From Bacteroidota bacterium (GTDB taxonomy: Bacteria; Bacteroidota; Bacteroidia; Chitinophagales; Chitinophagaceae): DNA of 18,136 nt. Shown in pieces: positions 1 to 7,536 of this stretch. Made by a program: the position numbers and the translations under genes. The notes under the pieces were generated by a model that saw only the letters and a program-made list of their open reading frames with translations, ran no database searches and had not been told where the DNA came from. The stretch spans positions 1-18,136 of the forward strand of contig JAEWBD010000198.1 of NCBI GenBank assembly GCA_023391315.1, written 5' to 3'. Position 1 is the first letter of the stretch. Each line of letters opens with the position of its first letter.

Positions 1-3000
1 ACCCCACACTCACTTCCACATCGGGATTATCCATTAAAAACGAAGCCATTTCTTCATTCATGGTAAAACCTTTATCAGTTGTATTTAATACTACTTCAAG
101 GTTTTCCTGCGATTCCCTTATCCTGAATTTTAAAGAAGATTTGCCAGGATTTGTTTTTACGTTATGCTCAACGAACTGTACAAACTCATTGGTAAGTGAA
201 GCTGGTTCAACACATATTTCAAGATTGCGTGTAAGGTTCATTTTTGCGGTTTCCAATAAGTTTATGGCCACAATCTTAAACTCATAATCTTCGCCATTAT
301 AGCGGGGCTTAAAATAACCATAGATGAGCAGGTTATTGCCTTTCTCCAGGTAGTTCTTAAACTTTACATAATCATCACTCCACAACATCAATTCTGCTTT
401 ACCGCTGAAGTCCTCAATAACCATTGAACCGAAATTTTTTCCATTACGTGAAATGCGATGCTGTGCATCGGTAACCAGGCCTGCAATGCGCATATTCTTT
501 TCGCGATTGGCGGCAGCTAACGTGTTGGATTCTTTTATCTCACAAAAATCAGCAAGTTTCATTATGCCATAATACTTCAATTCAAATTTGAAATGATCGA
601 GCGGGTGCCCGCTCATAAACATACCGGTAACATCTTTTTCTTTATCCAGCTTTTCTGTCAACGACCATTCGGGGCAGTTGGGCAAAACCGGCGTTGCAAT
701 GGCAGGCATAACTGAATCGCCAAATAAGGTATTTGTTTGTGTTTGTTTATTAGCCTGGAAAACGTTGCCAAATTTTATAATGCGCTCAATACCTGTAACC
801 GTATCATTCGGCATGGCATAAAAATATTGCGCCCGGTGTATTTCGGGGAAACAATCAAAAGCGCCGGCATGCACCAAGCTTTCGAGGGATTTTTTATTTA
901 CGGTACGCTGGTTAACACGCTTGATAAGATCGAAGACATCTTTATAAGCGCCGTTTTTATTACGCTCTTCAATAATGCTTTCAATGGCTGCTTCACCCAC
1001 ACCTTTCAGACCGCCAAGCCCAAAACGTATTTCGCCTTTTTTATTAACAGCAAAACCTTTCAGTGATTCATTAATATCAGGGCCGAGCACTTTTAAACCC
1101 ATGCGTTTGCATTCTTCCATAAAGAAGGTGATCTTTTCAATAGCACCCGCATGGTTCAATACCGCTGCCATGTATTCGCTTGGGTAATGCGCTTTTAAAT
1201 AACCCGTTTGATAAGCTACAAAACCATAACAGGTGGAATGGGATTTATTAAATGCATATTGCGCAAAGGCCTCCCAGTCTGTCCATACTTTTTCAAGAAT
1301 GGCTTTATCATGGCCTTTGCTAACAGCGCCTTCCATGAACTTGCCTTTCATCTTGTCCAGCGTCTTGCGGTCCTTCTTTCCCATTGCTTTACGTAATACA
1401 TCGGCATCGCCTTTTGTAAAGCCCGCAATTTTTTGCGAAAGCAACATCACCTGTTCCTGGTACACCGTAATACCATAAGTTTCTTCGAGATATTCCTGCA
1501 TATCAGGAATATCATACGTTACTTCTTCCCTGCCATGTTTACGCGCAACGTATTGCGGAATGTAAGCCATCGGGCCGGGACGGTATAAAGCGTTCATTGC
1601 AATAAGGTCAGCGAATTTATCCGGCTTTAATTCGCGCAAATATTTTTGCATGCCCGGGCTTTCAAACTGGAACGTGCCATTTGTTTCGCCGCGTTGATAC
1701 AACAAAAATGTTTGTTCGTCATCAAGCGGAATACTATCTAAATCAATTTCTATGTTATGATTTTGTTTGATGAGTTCCAGCGCTGTTTTTAAAATGGATA
1801 AAGTTTTCAAACCGAGGAAGTCCATTTTAATAACACCGGATTCTTCTATCGTGCTGCCTTCTATTTGCGTAACCCACAAATCAGAATCTTTGGCTGTTGC
1901 AACCGGGATCAATTCCGTTAGATCTTTTGGCGCAATGATGATACCGGCGGCATGAATGCCCGTATTACGCACACTGCCTTCTAAACGTTCTGCTTCACGC
2001 AATACCTGGCCGCGGATATCATTACCTTTATAAATCTCCCGAAGCCGTTTAATATTCTCTAATTCTTCAGCGCCATATCCTTCTTTATCTTCAATTGATT
2101 TCTCTCCTTCTTTCGCCTCTTTTGAAGTAAGCGGCGCTGTTAATACACGGCCAAGATCAGTGCCCGGCCTGTCGGGAACCATCTTTGCCAAAGCATTACT
2201 TTCAGCCAATGGCAAATCCATCACACGCGCCACATCTTTGATGCTCATCTTCGCCGCCATCGTACCATACGTAATGATCTGTGCCACCTGGTTTTTGCCG
2301 TATTTTTCAACTACATAATCAATTACCTTTTGCCTGCCTTCATCATCAAAATCAGTATCTATATCAGGCATTGATTTACGGTCGGGGTTTAAAAACCTTT
2401 CAAACAGTAAATTATATTTTATCGGATCGATATTGGTAATGCCAATGCAAAACGCCACCACGCTACCGGCAGCAGAACCACGGCCGGGCCCGATAAAAAC
2501 GCCTTTTTCGCGGCCGGCTTTTATGAAGTCGCTTACAATTAAGAAGTAACCAGCGAAACCCATTGTTTTAATAGTGAATAATTCAAAATCCAACCGCTCA
2601 CGAATTTCTTCTGTTATCTCGCTGTAGCGTTGTCTTGCACCTTCATAGGTTAAATGATGGAGATAATTCCATTGATTGAGGTTGCTGTCGTCTGTTGTTT
2701 GAAATTCTTTTGGAATGGGAAATGCAGGCAGCAAGATATCTTTCTTCAAATTCAATACTTCAACCTTATCTACGATGGCTTGTGTATTGTCTAAAGCATG
2801 CGGAACATCTTTAAACAAATCGGCCATTTCATCCTGCGTTTTAAAATAAAACTGGTCGTTCGGGAATTTAAAACGACGGTTTTTTATTTGCAGTTCATCG
2901 TTCACAAAATCATCAAAACCAGGCGTGCTTTGTTTTTCACCGGTGTTGATGCAAAGCAAAATATCATGTGCATTAAAATCATCACGGTCTGTATAATGGC

Positions 3001-3667
3001 TGTCATTCGTGGCAATAACAGGCACATTATATTTTTTCGAAAACTTCAGCAAAGTATTATTAATTATTTCCTGCTCTTTAATGTTATGCCTTTGCAGTTC
3101 TATGTAATAATCATCGCCAAATAAATCAAGCCACCATTTAAATTCTTTTTCCGCAGTTTCTTCCCCATCATGCAAAATGGTTTGGGGCACATAAGCCCCG
3201 ATGCAACATGTGGTGGCAATTAACCCTTCATGATATTTTTCAATCAGTTCTTTATCAACACGCGGATACTTGCTATACATGCCTTCAATAAAACCAAGCG
3301 ATGTAAGCTTTACAAGATTGGCATAACCCTTTTTATTTTTCGCTAATAAAACCTGGTGATAACGTTCATCTTTTTGCTCTTTGGAAAAAGTTTTACGATG
3401 CCTGTCAGCCACCACATAAAACTCACAACCCACAATTGGTTTTACAACAGGTTCAAGAATATCTTTTCCTTCCGCTGTTTTACCAACAACCTTTGTATTA
3501 TTCCATGCCTGTTTTACAAATTCAAACACGCCAAACATATTACCATGATCTGTTATGGCCAATGCAGGCATGCCGAGCTTTCCGGCCTTTTTATATAAAT
3601 CACTTATGGAAGCTGCACCATCGAGCAAAGAATATTGTGTGTGAACATGAAGATGAGAAAACTGCAT
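1..3667 (-). CDS. dnaE: DNA polymerase III subunit alpha (3' end cut by window edge)
   Basis: This gene encodes the catalytic subunit of the replicative DNA polymerase (C-family). It reads as one open frame from ATG at 3665-3667 to the window edge, giving 1222 codons with no stop, close to full family length. The PHP domain comes first: HLHVHTQYS at residues 5-13, TDHG at 39-42, GCEF at 80-83, a His at 104, Cys at 154-155 and NDSH at 221-224. The polymerase palm follows, with catalytic aspartates in PDIDTDF (D435, D437) and a third in MDFLG (D616). A likely beta-clamp-binding motif QTNTLFG lies at 977-983, and an OB-fold-like segment starts near residue 1059. The start is fixed by the PHP motif beginning five residues in. 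It is transcribed divergently from the NlpC/P60 gene. The C-terminal end is outside the window. Confidence 0.97.
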   Translation of the reverse strand, partial: MQFSHLHVHTQYSLLDGAASISDLYKKAGKLGMPALAITDHGNMFGVFEFVKQAWNNTKVVGKTAEGKDILEPVVKPIVGCEFYVVADRHRKTFSKEQKDERYHQVLLAKNKKGYANLVKLTSLGFIEGMYSKYPRVDKELIEKYHEGLIATTCCIGAYVPQTILHDGEETAEKEFKWWLDLFGDDYYIELQRHNIKEQEIINNTLLKFSKKYNVPVIATNDSHYTDRDDFNAHDILLCINTGEKQSTPGFDDFVNDELQIKNRRFKFPNDQFYFKTQDEMADLFKDVPHALDNTQAIVDKVEVLNLKKDILLPAFPIPKEFQTTDDSNLNQWNYLHHLTYEGARQRYSEITEEIRERLDFELFTIKTMGFAGYFLIVSDFIKAGREKGVFIGPGRGSAAGSVVAFCIGITNIDPIKYNLLFERFLNPDRKSMPDIDTDFDDEGRQKVIDYVVEKYGKNQVAQIITYGTMAAKMSIKDVARVMDLPLAESNALAKMVPDRPGTDLGRVLTAPLTSKEAKEGEKSIEDKEGYGAEELENIKRLREIYKGNDIRGQVLREAERLEGSVRNTGIHAAGIIIAPKDLTELIPVATAKDSDLWVTQIEGSTIEESGVIKMDFLGLKTLSILKTALELIKQNHNIEIDLDSIPLDDEQTFLLYQRGETNGTFQFESPGMQKYLRELKPDKFADLIAMNALYRPGPMAYIPQYVARKHGREEVTYDIPDMQEYLEETYGITVYQEQVMLLSQKIAGFTKGDADVLRKAMGKKDRKTLDKMKGKFMEGAVSKGHDKAILEKVWTDWEAFAQYAFNKSHSTCYGFVAYQTGYLKAHYPSEYMAAVLNHAGAIEKITFFMEECKRMGLKVLGPDINESLKGFAVNKKGEIRFGLGGLKGVGEAAIESIIEERNKNGAYKDVFDLIKRVNQRTVNKKSLESLVHAGAFDCFPEIHRAQYFYAMPNDTVTGIERIIKFGNVFQANKQTQTNTLFGDSVMPAIATPVLPNCPEWSLTEKLDKEKDVTGMFMSGHPLDHFKFELKYYGIMKLADFCEIKESNTLAAANREKNMRIAGLVTDAQHRISRNGKNFGSMVIEDFSGKAELMLWSDDYVKFKNYLEKGNNLLIYGYFKPRYNGEDYEFKIVAINLLETAKMNLTRNLEICVEPASLTNEFVQFVEHNVKTNPGKSSLKFRIRESQENLEVVLNTTDKGFTMNEEMASFLMDNPDVEVSVG

Positions 3668-3783
3668 GGTTATTCCGGATTTCTGATTTTTGAATGCTTG
3701 TTTTTCGGTTGGCAACCAGGCCATCAATTGTTACCAATAGAACCAACAAATTTCCTAAATATAAAGCAATGGCGTTTTCAGGG

Positions 3784-3792
3784 TTATCCACA
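3784..3792 (+). promoter_or_regulatory. Single consensus DnaA box between dnaE and the NlpC/P60 gene
   Basis: The 9-mer TTATCCACA matches the classical DnaA box exactly. It lies in the divergent intergenic region, 117 bases upstream of the dnaE start and 85 upstream of the lipoprotein gene. One isolated box does not make an origin. Control of dnaE by DnaA is possible but is inference only. Confidence 0.35.
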
Positions 3793-3876
3793 TTTTGCAA
3801 ATCGTTAAAGAAATGCATACAATTTATGCACTTTAATGCTGTTATTAGAAATGGATTTCTATATTGCGTCCAGCCG

Positions 3877-4554
3877 ATGAAAATAAGATTAACACAAATA
3901 ATTAGCCTGCTGTTAATTTTAAGTAGTTGTAAAAGCCTGCAGCGTACCACCTCACGCAATAACGCCAGTGCAGCACAAACAACGGCTTCAAAAAAAACGG
4001 CTTCAAAGTTTCTAAATGAAGTTGCTATCAGGCCCGGCGAAAAAAATTCAAATTATATTGTTCATTCGTCTCCTGCATCGGGCAGCACAAAATCTGTAAA
4101 TAGCAACAGCTCTTCATTCAACCTTGAAAAAGCCGACTGGCTGCAGGTAAAATATGCGATAATGACTGATATGCCCGTTGAACAACTTAACAATCTTACG
4201 CTTTTAAAGCAGATGGACCACTGGATGGGCACACGTTATTGCCTTGGGGGAGATGATGAAGATTGCATTGATTGTTCTGCCTTTACCCAAACATTGCTGC
4301 ATAGTGTGTATGGTATTGATATACCGCGCACAGCCAAAGAGCAATTTACTTTTGCCACCCGTATTGAAGACAGGGATTTAGAGGAAGGCGACCTGGTTTT
4401 TTTTAGAACCGGCCGCTCCATTACGCACGTGGGTATGTATGTGGGCAATTATAAATTTATTCATGCTGCTACAAGCACGGGCGTTGCTATTACCGATTTA
4501 AATGATGCCTATTGGGGCAGGAAATATGCGGGAGCAGGAAGAGTAATGCATTGA
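3877..4554 (+). CDS. NlpC/P60 family lipoprotein, MepS-like murein endopeptidase
   Basis: This is a predicted lipoprotein cysteine peptidase that would cleave peptide cross-links or stem peptides of peptidoglycan in the periplasm. The start chosen is ATG 3877, giving 225 residues. It places a lipoprotein signal right at the N-terminus: MKIR, a hydrophobic stretch, then the lipobox LSSC with the lipidated Cys at 18. An upstream in-frame ATG at 3694 would bury that signal inside the protein and is unlikely. A Ser/Thr/Asn-rich linker (about 20-85) leads to the catalytic domain. The triad is visible as C133 in DCSAF, H184 in THVGMYVG and H196 in FIHAA. These spacings (51 and 12) equal those of the E. 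coli MepS (Spr) triad as I recall it. No Shine-Dalgarno sequence is seen. Its end converges on the next gene with only 17 bases between. Confidence 0.92.
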   Translation: MKIRLTQIISLLLILSSCKSLQRTTSRNNASAAQTTASKKTASKFLNEVAIRPGEKNSNYIVHSSPASGSTKSVNSNSSSFNLEKADWLQVKYAIMTDMPVEQLNNLTLLKQMDHWMGTRYCLGGDDEDCIDCSAFTQTLLHSVYGIDIPRTAKEQFTFATRIEDRDLEEGDLVFFRTGRSITHVGMYVGNYKFIHAATSTGVAITDLNDAYWGRKYAGAGRVMH

Positions 4555-4571
4555 TATCCTCAACATCAGAT

Positions 4572-4841
4572 TTAAATTCTTTTCAATACAGGAATTGCAG
4601 CCATCCCTGCAGCATCGCTTAAGGTTATGTGCTGAATATCGCCGGGAAAACTAAAACGGTAACTTTTTCGCGTAACATTGCCAATAACGGAAAGCGCCGT
4701 ATTACCCGTATACTGAAACATAACGGTTTTTACAGGCTGAATGCTTTGCAAAGAACTTTGTTGCGGTACAACAGCCGCCAGGTTAGGATCAATTATTCGT
4801 TGTTGCTTAAAAGCGGTTCTTTTTTTACCACAATTACACAT
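4572..4841 (-). CDS. Small Cys-leading protein of unknown function
   Basis: This encodes 89 residues; I do not recognise a named family. The N-terminus MCNCGKKR has a CxC followed by basic residues and lacks a hydrophobic signal. The C-terminal half (about 40-89) is compact, with the pattern YTGNTALSV, GNVTRKSYRF, a Pro-Gly turn, then DAAGM and IPVLKRI. The segment resembles small beta-rich proteins I associate with phage-like or accessory loci, but that is memory-based and unverified. It follows the DUF1360-like gene on the same strand by 83 bases, suggesting co-transcription. A real gene is supported by the patterned sequence and by its fit between neighbours. Codon use looks like that of the host. 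Confidence 0.6.
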   Translation of the reverse strand: MCNCGKKRTAFKQQRIIDPNLAAVVPQQSSLQSIQPVKTVMFQYTGNTALSVIGNVTRKSYRFSFPGDIQHITLSDAAGMAAIPVLKRI

Positions 4842-4924
4842 AGGTTAGATATTTTGAGTTCTTATTTAATGTTCACTATTTCTTACTAATCAACCAATCA
4901 ATTTGTTTTACAACTATAACACCA

Positions 4925-5239
4925 TTAATCTTCATAATAAGTTGGCGTTTCATTATCCTTATCTTTTCCTGATGTTGCCTGTTCCAGCAATGCTGCTGCT
5001 CCGGAAAGCGCCAGCCAGGCCAAGATCTTTTCAATCCAGTTTGTACCAAGCCATAATCCAAAAGGTAATGCTATCCAAATACTGAGGCAGTAAAAGCAAT
5101 CCAGCATTTTTCCGAAAAAACCATAGCCGGCTTTCTTTCTTATGTGAAAGATTATATCAAAAGGCCCGTCTTCCTTATTCAATAAATGTGTTATCCGCCA
5201 TACGGCAAAAACTGATAAAATAAGATAAAGAATATTCAT
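4925..5239 (-). CDS. DUF1360-like small membrane protein
   Basis: This encodes 104 residues. The N-terminal helix (about 3-18) ends in WRITHLLNKEDGPFD, the R-x-T-x-L-x-x-x-D-G-P layout typical of DUF1360 proteins. It is followed by an amphipathic basic stretch, then DCFYCLSIW (a CxxC in a second hydrophobic segment) and a further hydrophobic helix near residues 68-88. The charged tail ends in Tyr-Tyr-Glu-Asp. The family's function is unknown. The CxxC at the edge of a membrane segment could bind a metal or be redox-active, which is inference. It sits downstream of the flippase (86-base gap) and upstream of the small Cys-leading gene on the same strand. DUF1360 members occur in both phage and chromosomal loci. 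Confidence 0.75.
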   Translation of the reverse strand: MNILYLILSVFAVWRITHLLNKEDGPFDIIFHIRKKAGYGFFGKMLDCFYCLSIWIALPFGLWLGTNWIEKILAWLALSGAAALLEQATSGKDKDNETPTYYED

Positions 5240-5325
5240 CCGGATATTTTTCAGCAGGTTTAAATACTAAGCTAAGTAACTATTTATTTGATCGCAACTT
5301 TTTATACAGGGGAAGCAGGAATAAA

Positions 5326-6825
5326 TTATTTTTTCCAATCCTGTATGCGTGTTTTTGCAACGCCAACCAAATGCATGGCATCCGGGGTGAGTTTGAGCAG
5401 GAAAATGCCGGCTATTAAAATACCTGAAAATAACGCAGAGCGGATGATGATGCCCATCCATCCTTCTATTCCACTGAATAAAAAATAGGTTCCTGCTACG
5501 GCAATTACCCCAAGAACTACAGCATACAAGGTTTCAATATTAAACGGCTGCATGCTGAACTTTCTTCTTAAAAATTCATAACGGATAAAATTATATACCA
5601 CCTGTGATATAATTTCTGCATAGGCCGGGCCAATGATGCCATATTTTTCAATAAAGAAATATGCCAATGGAATGCGCAGGGCCAGCAAGATAACGTTGGT
5701 ATAAAATTCAAATTTCCACAATGTAGATGTTGTAATAATCACCGAATTTACACCGGTGCCTGCATCAATAATTTTGGCAATACCCAATATAAGAACAATA
5801 CCCAGGCCCGCTGCATATTCGTTTTGAATATGCAATACTGTAATGCCCTGCGCTACATTCAGCCAAACGTTGCCAAATACAAAAACGGCCAGCAAGAGCA
5901 TATTAATACTGGAACGATGATATACCCGGTTAATGGTTCCGAAATCTTTATCTTTCCATGCCCTTGACAAAACACCGGTTGAAATAGAGGTTAAACTTCG
6001 CTGCGGTATTTCAATAAAATTGGCCACATAAGAAGCCAGGCTGAATATAGCTGCATCTGCCAACCCCTGCTTACTTGCTATTAAAAGATCGCTGATGGTA
6101 ATAGCAACTGCATTTATACAAACTCCCCCGAAAACAAAGAGCTGAAGACCCAGCATTTTTTTATAGAACTTTTTTGTAACCCGGCTTATGCTGAATGAAA
6201 AATGCAGGCGGCCCGTTTTCCAGAGAAAGATTATAAGTATAACAGCTATTATTATATATAACGAAGAAAAGAGGTACATGAACTGGTTGAAATTGATCAA
6301 CTGGAAATAAAAAAGCACAATAAATAGGGTAGTAATGATCCTTAAAACTGTTTCCTTTAAAGCATTTGTTATAACAGATGTTTGCAGGGCCCAGGCATAA
6401 CTTTCCAAAACAGAAAACACCAAAAAGCCAATACTAAACGGAAACACCAGGAAATAAAACGGAAGAAACAAACCGGAGTGTTCGGAAAATTTTCTTACAA
6501 CATACGGTTCGAATATAATGCCGCAGGCAGAAACCAAAATGCAGCCCGCTAATGATACAAGGCAAACCAATGTAAGCAGATCATTTTTTTTATCGGAGAT
6601 ATTGTCTTTATAATAAGGGTAGAACTTATATAATACTGGCAGCGAGCCGAGGCTTGCAAAAGCAAAAAAGTTTTGCGCAAAGTTTATAAACAAACGTGTT
6701 ACGCCATACTCCTCCTGCGTGAAAGAGCCGTTTTTTGTATAGAGGTAAGTATTGAAAGCGCCAACGGCAAAACCAAAATAAACAATTAAGCTGGATTGAA
6801 TTGTCTGCTTTCTTATACCCGCCAT
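5326..6825 (-). CDS. Wzx-type oligosaccharide flippase (polysaccharide biosynthesis protein)
   Basis: This encodes 499 residues of almost continuous hydrophobic helices, roughly 12-14 transmembrane segments, as in the MOP/MATE exporter superfamily. Members flip lipid-linked oligosaccharides across the inner membrane for surface polysaccharide or LPS assembly. Features fitting the family are the N-terminal MAGIRKQTIQSSLIVYFGFA (first helix near 12-26), the short loop with TQEEYGVTRLF (36-46) and PQRSLTSIS in the middle of the protein. No glycosyltransferase genes are adjacent, so it is an orphan flippase here and its substrate cannot be predicted. It begins 37 bases after the DinB-like gene on the same strand, so the two are probably co-transcribed. 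Confidence 0.88.
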   Translation of the reverse strand: MAGIRKQTIQSSLIVYFGFAVGAFNTYLYTKNGSFTQEEYGVTRLFINFAQNFFAFASLGSLPVLYKFYPYYKDNISDKKNDLLTLVCLVSLAGCILVSACGIIFEPYVVRKFSEHSGLFLPFYFLVFPFSIGFLVFSVLESYAWALQTSVITNALKETVLRIITTLFIVLFYFQLINFNQFMYLFSSLYIIIAVILIIFLWKTGRLHFSFSISRVTKKFYKKMLGLQLFVFGGVCINAVAITISDLLIASKQGLADAAIFSLASYVANFIEIPQRSLTSISTGVLSRAWKDKDFGTINRVYHRSSINMLLLAVFVFGNVWLNVAQGITVLHIQNEYAAGLGIVLILGIAKIIDAGTGVNSVIITTSTLWKFEFYTNVILLALRIPLAYFFIEKYGIIGPAYAEIISQVVYNFIRYEFLRRKFSMQPFNIETLYAVVLGVIAVAGTYFLFSGIEGWMGIIIRSALFSGILIAGIFLLKLTPDAMHLVGVAKTRIQDWKK

Positions 6826-6862
6826 CTATTAAAATTGAAGCGCAATGCTACGTAAAAGTGAA

Positions 6863-7345
6863 TTAATTTTTCCAGTTACCTAATAATCTTCTCAACACAA
6901 TTATTTCTCCGGTGTGGTAACTGGTGTGATCAGCAATAAGCATTGCTTCCCGCAACATGTTTTGTCCTGTGCCGTGCTCGAAGGGTTTAAATATGTTGGT
7001 AGAATTAGTAAGCAGCCCGATAAAAGCATCAAGGTCGGCATTTATTTGTTTGATGCAATTATCCCACGCAGCCTTGTTTTCCGGCACTGCCGCATGCGGC
7101 CAATAATCGGCAGGCCAGTTTAATTCTTTGTAGTTTTCATTGGCTGAAAAGTCAAGAATATCTTTTTGAGTGATGCGAATGTGTTCAGCTATTTGCCAGA
7201 TGCTGTAAGGCAGGTTCTGTAGTTTTTTCCCAAGGTCATCAAAAGGTATATCCTGTATGGCATCATTAAAAGAAACATGTGCATTACCTTTTTTTAAAAG
7301 GAATACCAGTTCATCTAAAAGATTTTGTTGTTCAGGAATCTGCAT
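6863..7345 (-). CDS. DinB-family protein (putative metal-dependent four-helix bundle)
   Basis: This encodes 160 residues with the DinB/YfiT-like four-helix layout. Three candidate metal-ligand histidines are present: H55 in IWQIAEHI, and H140 and H144 in ADHTSYHTGEI, the family's usual arrangement. Relatives include thiol transferases and stress-associated proteins of unknown activity; the exact reaction here is not predictable. The protein ends close after the last helix (LLGNWKN), as is usual. The gene follows the terminator of the ribosomal operon and so needs its own promoter, and is followed by the flippase. Confidence 0.88.
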   Translation of the reverse strand: MQIPEQQNLLDELVFLLKKGNAHVSFNDAIQDIPFDDLGKKLQNLPYSIWQIAEHIRITQKDILDFSANENYKELNWPADYWPHAAVPENKAAWDNCIKQINADLDAFIGLLTNSTNIFKPFEHGTGQNMLREAMLIADHTSYHTGEIIVLRRLLGNWKN

Positions 7346-7404
7346 GATTATTTATTTGATTAGTTAGCAAAAGCCTTGCCTAACAAAAAATACTTAACAT
7401 AAAG

Positions 7405-7435
7405 CAAGTTTATAACCCGCACTTTAATAATCAAT
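7405..7435 (-). promoter_or_regulatory. Possible Bacteroidota-type promoter of the DinB-like gene
   Basis: Read on the minus strand, ATTG (7432-7435), a 19-base spacer and TAAACTTG (7405-7412) differ by one base each from the Bacteroidota sigma consensus TTTG and TAnnTTTG. The element sits about 60 bases before the DinB-like start, after the secY terminator. The match is imperfect and the region is AT-rich, so chance is possible. Confidence 0.28.
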
Positions 7436-7477
7436 ATAATCAAATATATAAGATATATGCAGATGGTTCGGGTTATA
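7411..7477. repeat. Nine-base perfect inverted repeat flanking an AT-rich tract
   Basis: TATAACCCG at 7411-7419 and CGGGTTATA at 7469-7477 are exact reverse complements, 49 bases apart, around an AT-rich centre. They lie in the spacer between the secY terminator and the DinB-like gene and overlap the possible promoter. Operator use or chance cannot be told apart here. Confidence 0.4.
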
Positions 7478-7482
7478 TAGCA

Positions 7483-7510
7483 AAACAAAAGCCCCGCTTT
7501 TGCGGGGCTT
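7483..7510 (-). terminator. Intrinsic terminator ending the ribosomal-protein/secY operon
   Basis: The stem GCCCCGC (7491-7497) pairs with GCGGGGC (7502-7508) around a four-base loop, extended by A-T pairs. Read on the minus strand the hairpin is followed by CTTTTGTTTTG, a clear T-tract. It lies 27 bases after the secY stop codon. On the plus strand only two T residues follow, so it works in the minus direction. Confidence 0.92.
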
Positions 7511-7536
7511 CCTATAGCTGCAATGTTATTTGGAAA

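Noticed and set aside
60..3598. Plus-strand open frames opposite dnaE (for example 737-1066, 1233-1478, 2798-3124, 3356-3598)
   Set aside because: They lie antisense to a continuous, motif-complete dnaE frame and show no domain-like sequence.
1..3667. Possible frameshift in dnaE
   Set aside because: Reading codon by codon from 3667 to the edge gave one uninterrupted frame with all expected motifs.
3694..3876. Extended start for the NlpC/P60 protein at 3694
   Set aside because: It would add 61 residues before a perfect lipoprotein signal peptide and lipobox, which must be at the N-terminus.
3600..3959. Minus-strand 119-residue frame across the dnaE start and the lipoprotein signal
   Set aside because: It overlaps the start of dnaE in another frame and the start of the NlpC/P60 gene; composition is not protein-like.
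4876..5061. Minus-strand 61-residue frame overlapping the DUF1360-like gene
   Set aside because: It overlaps that gene in another frame; the last 19 residues could be a separate micro-ORF but nothing supports it.
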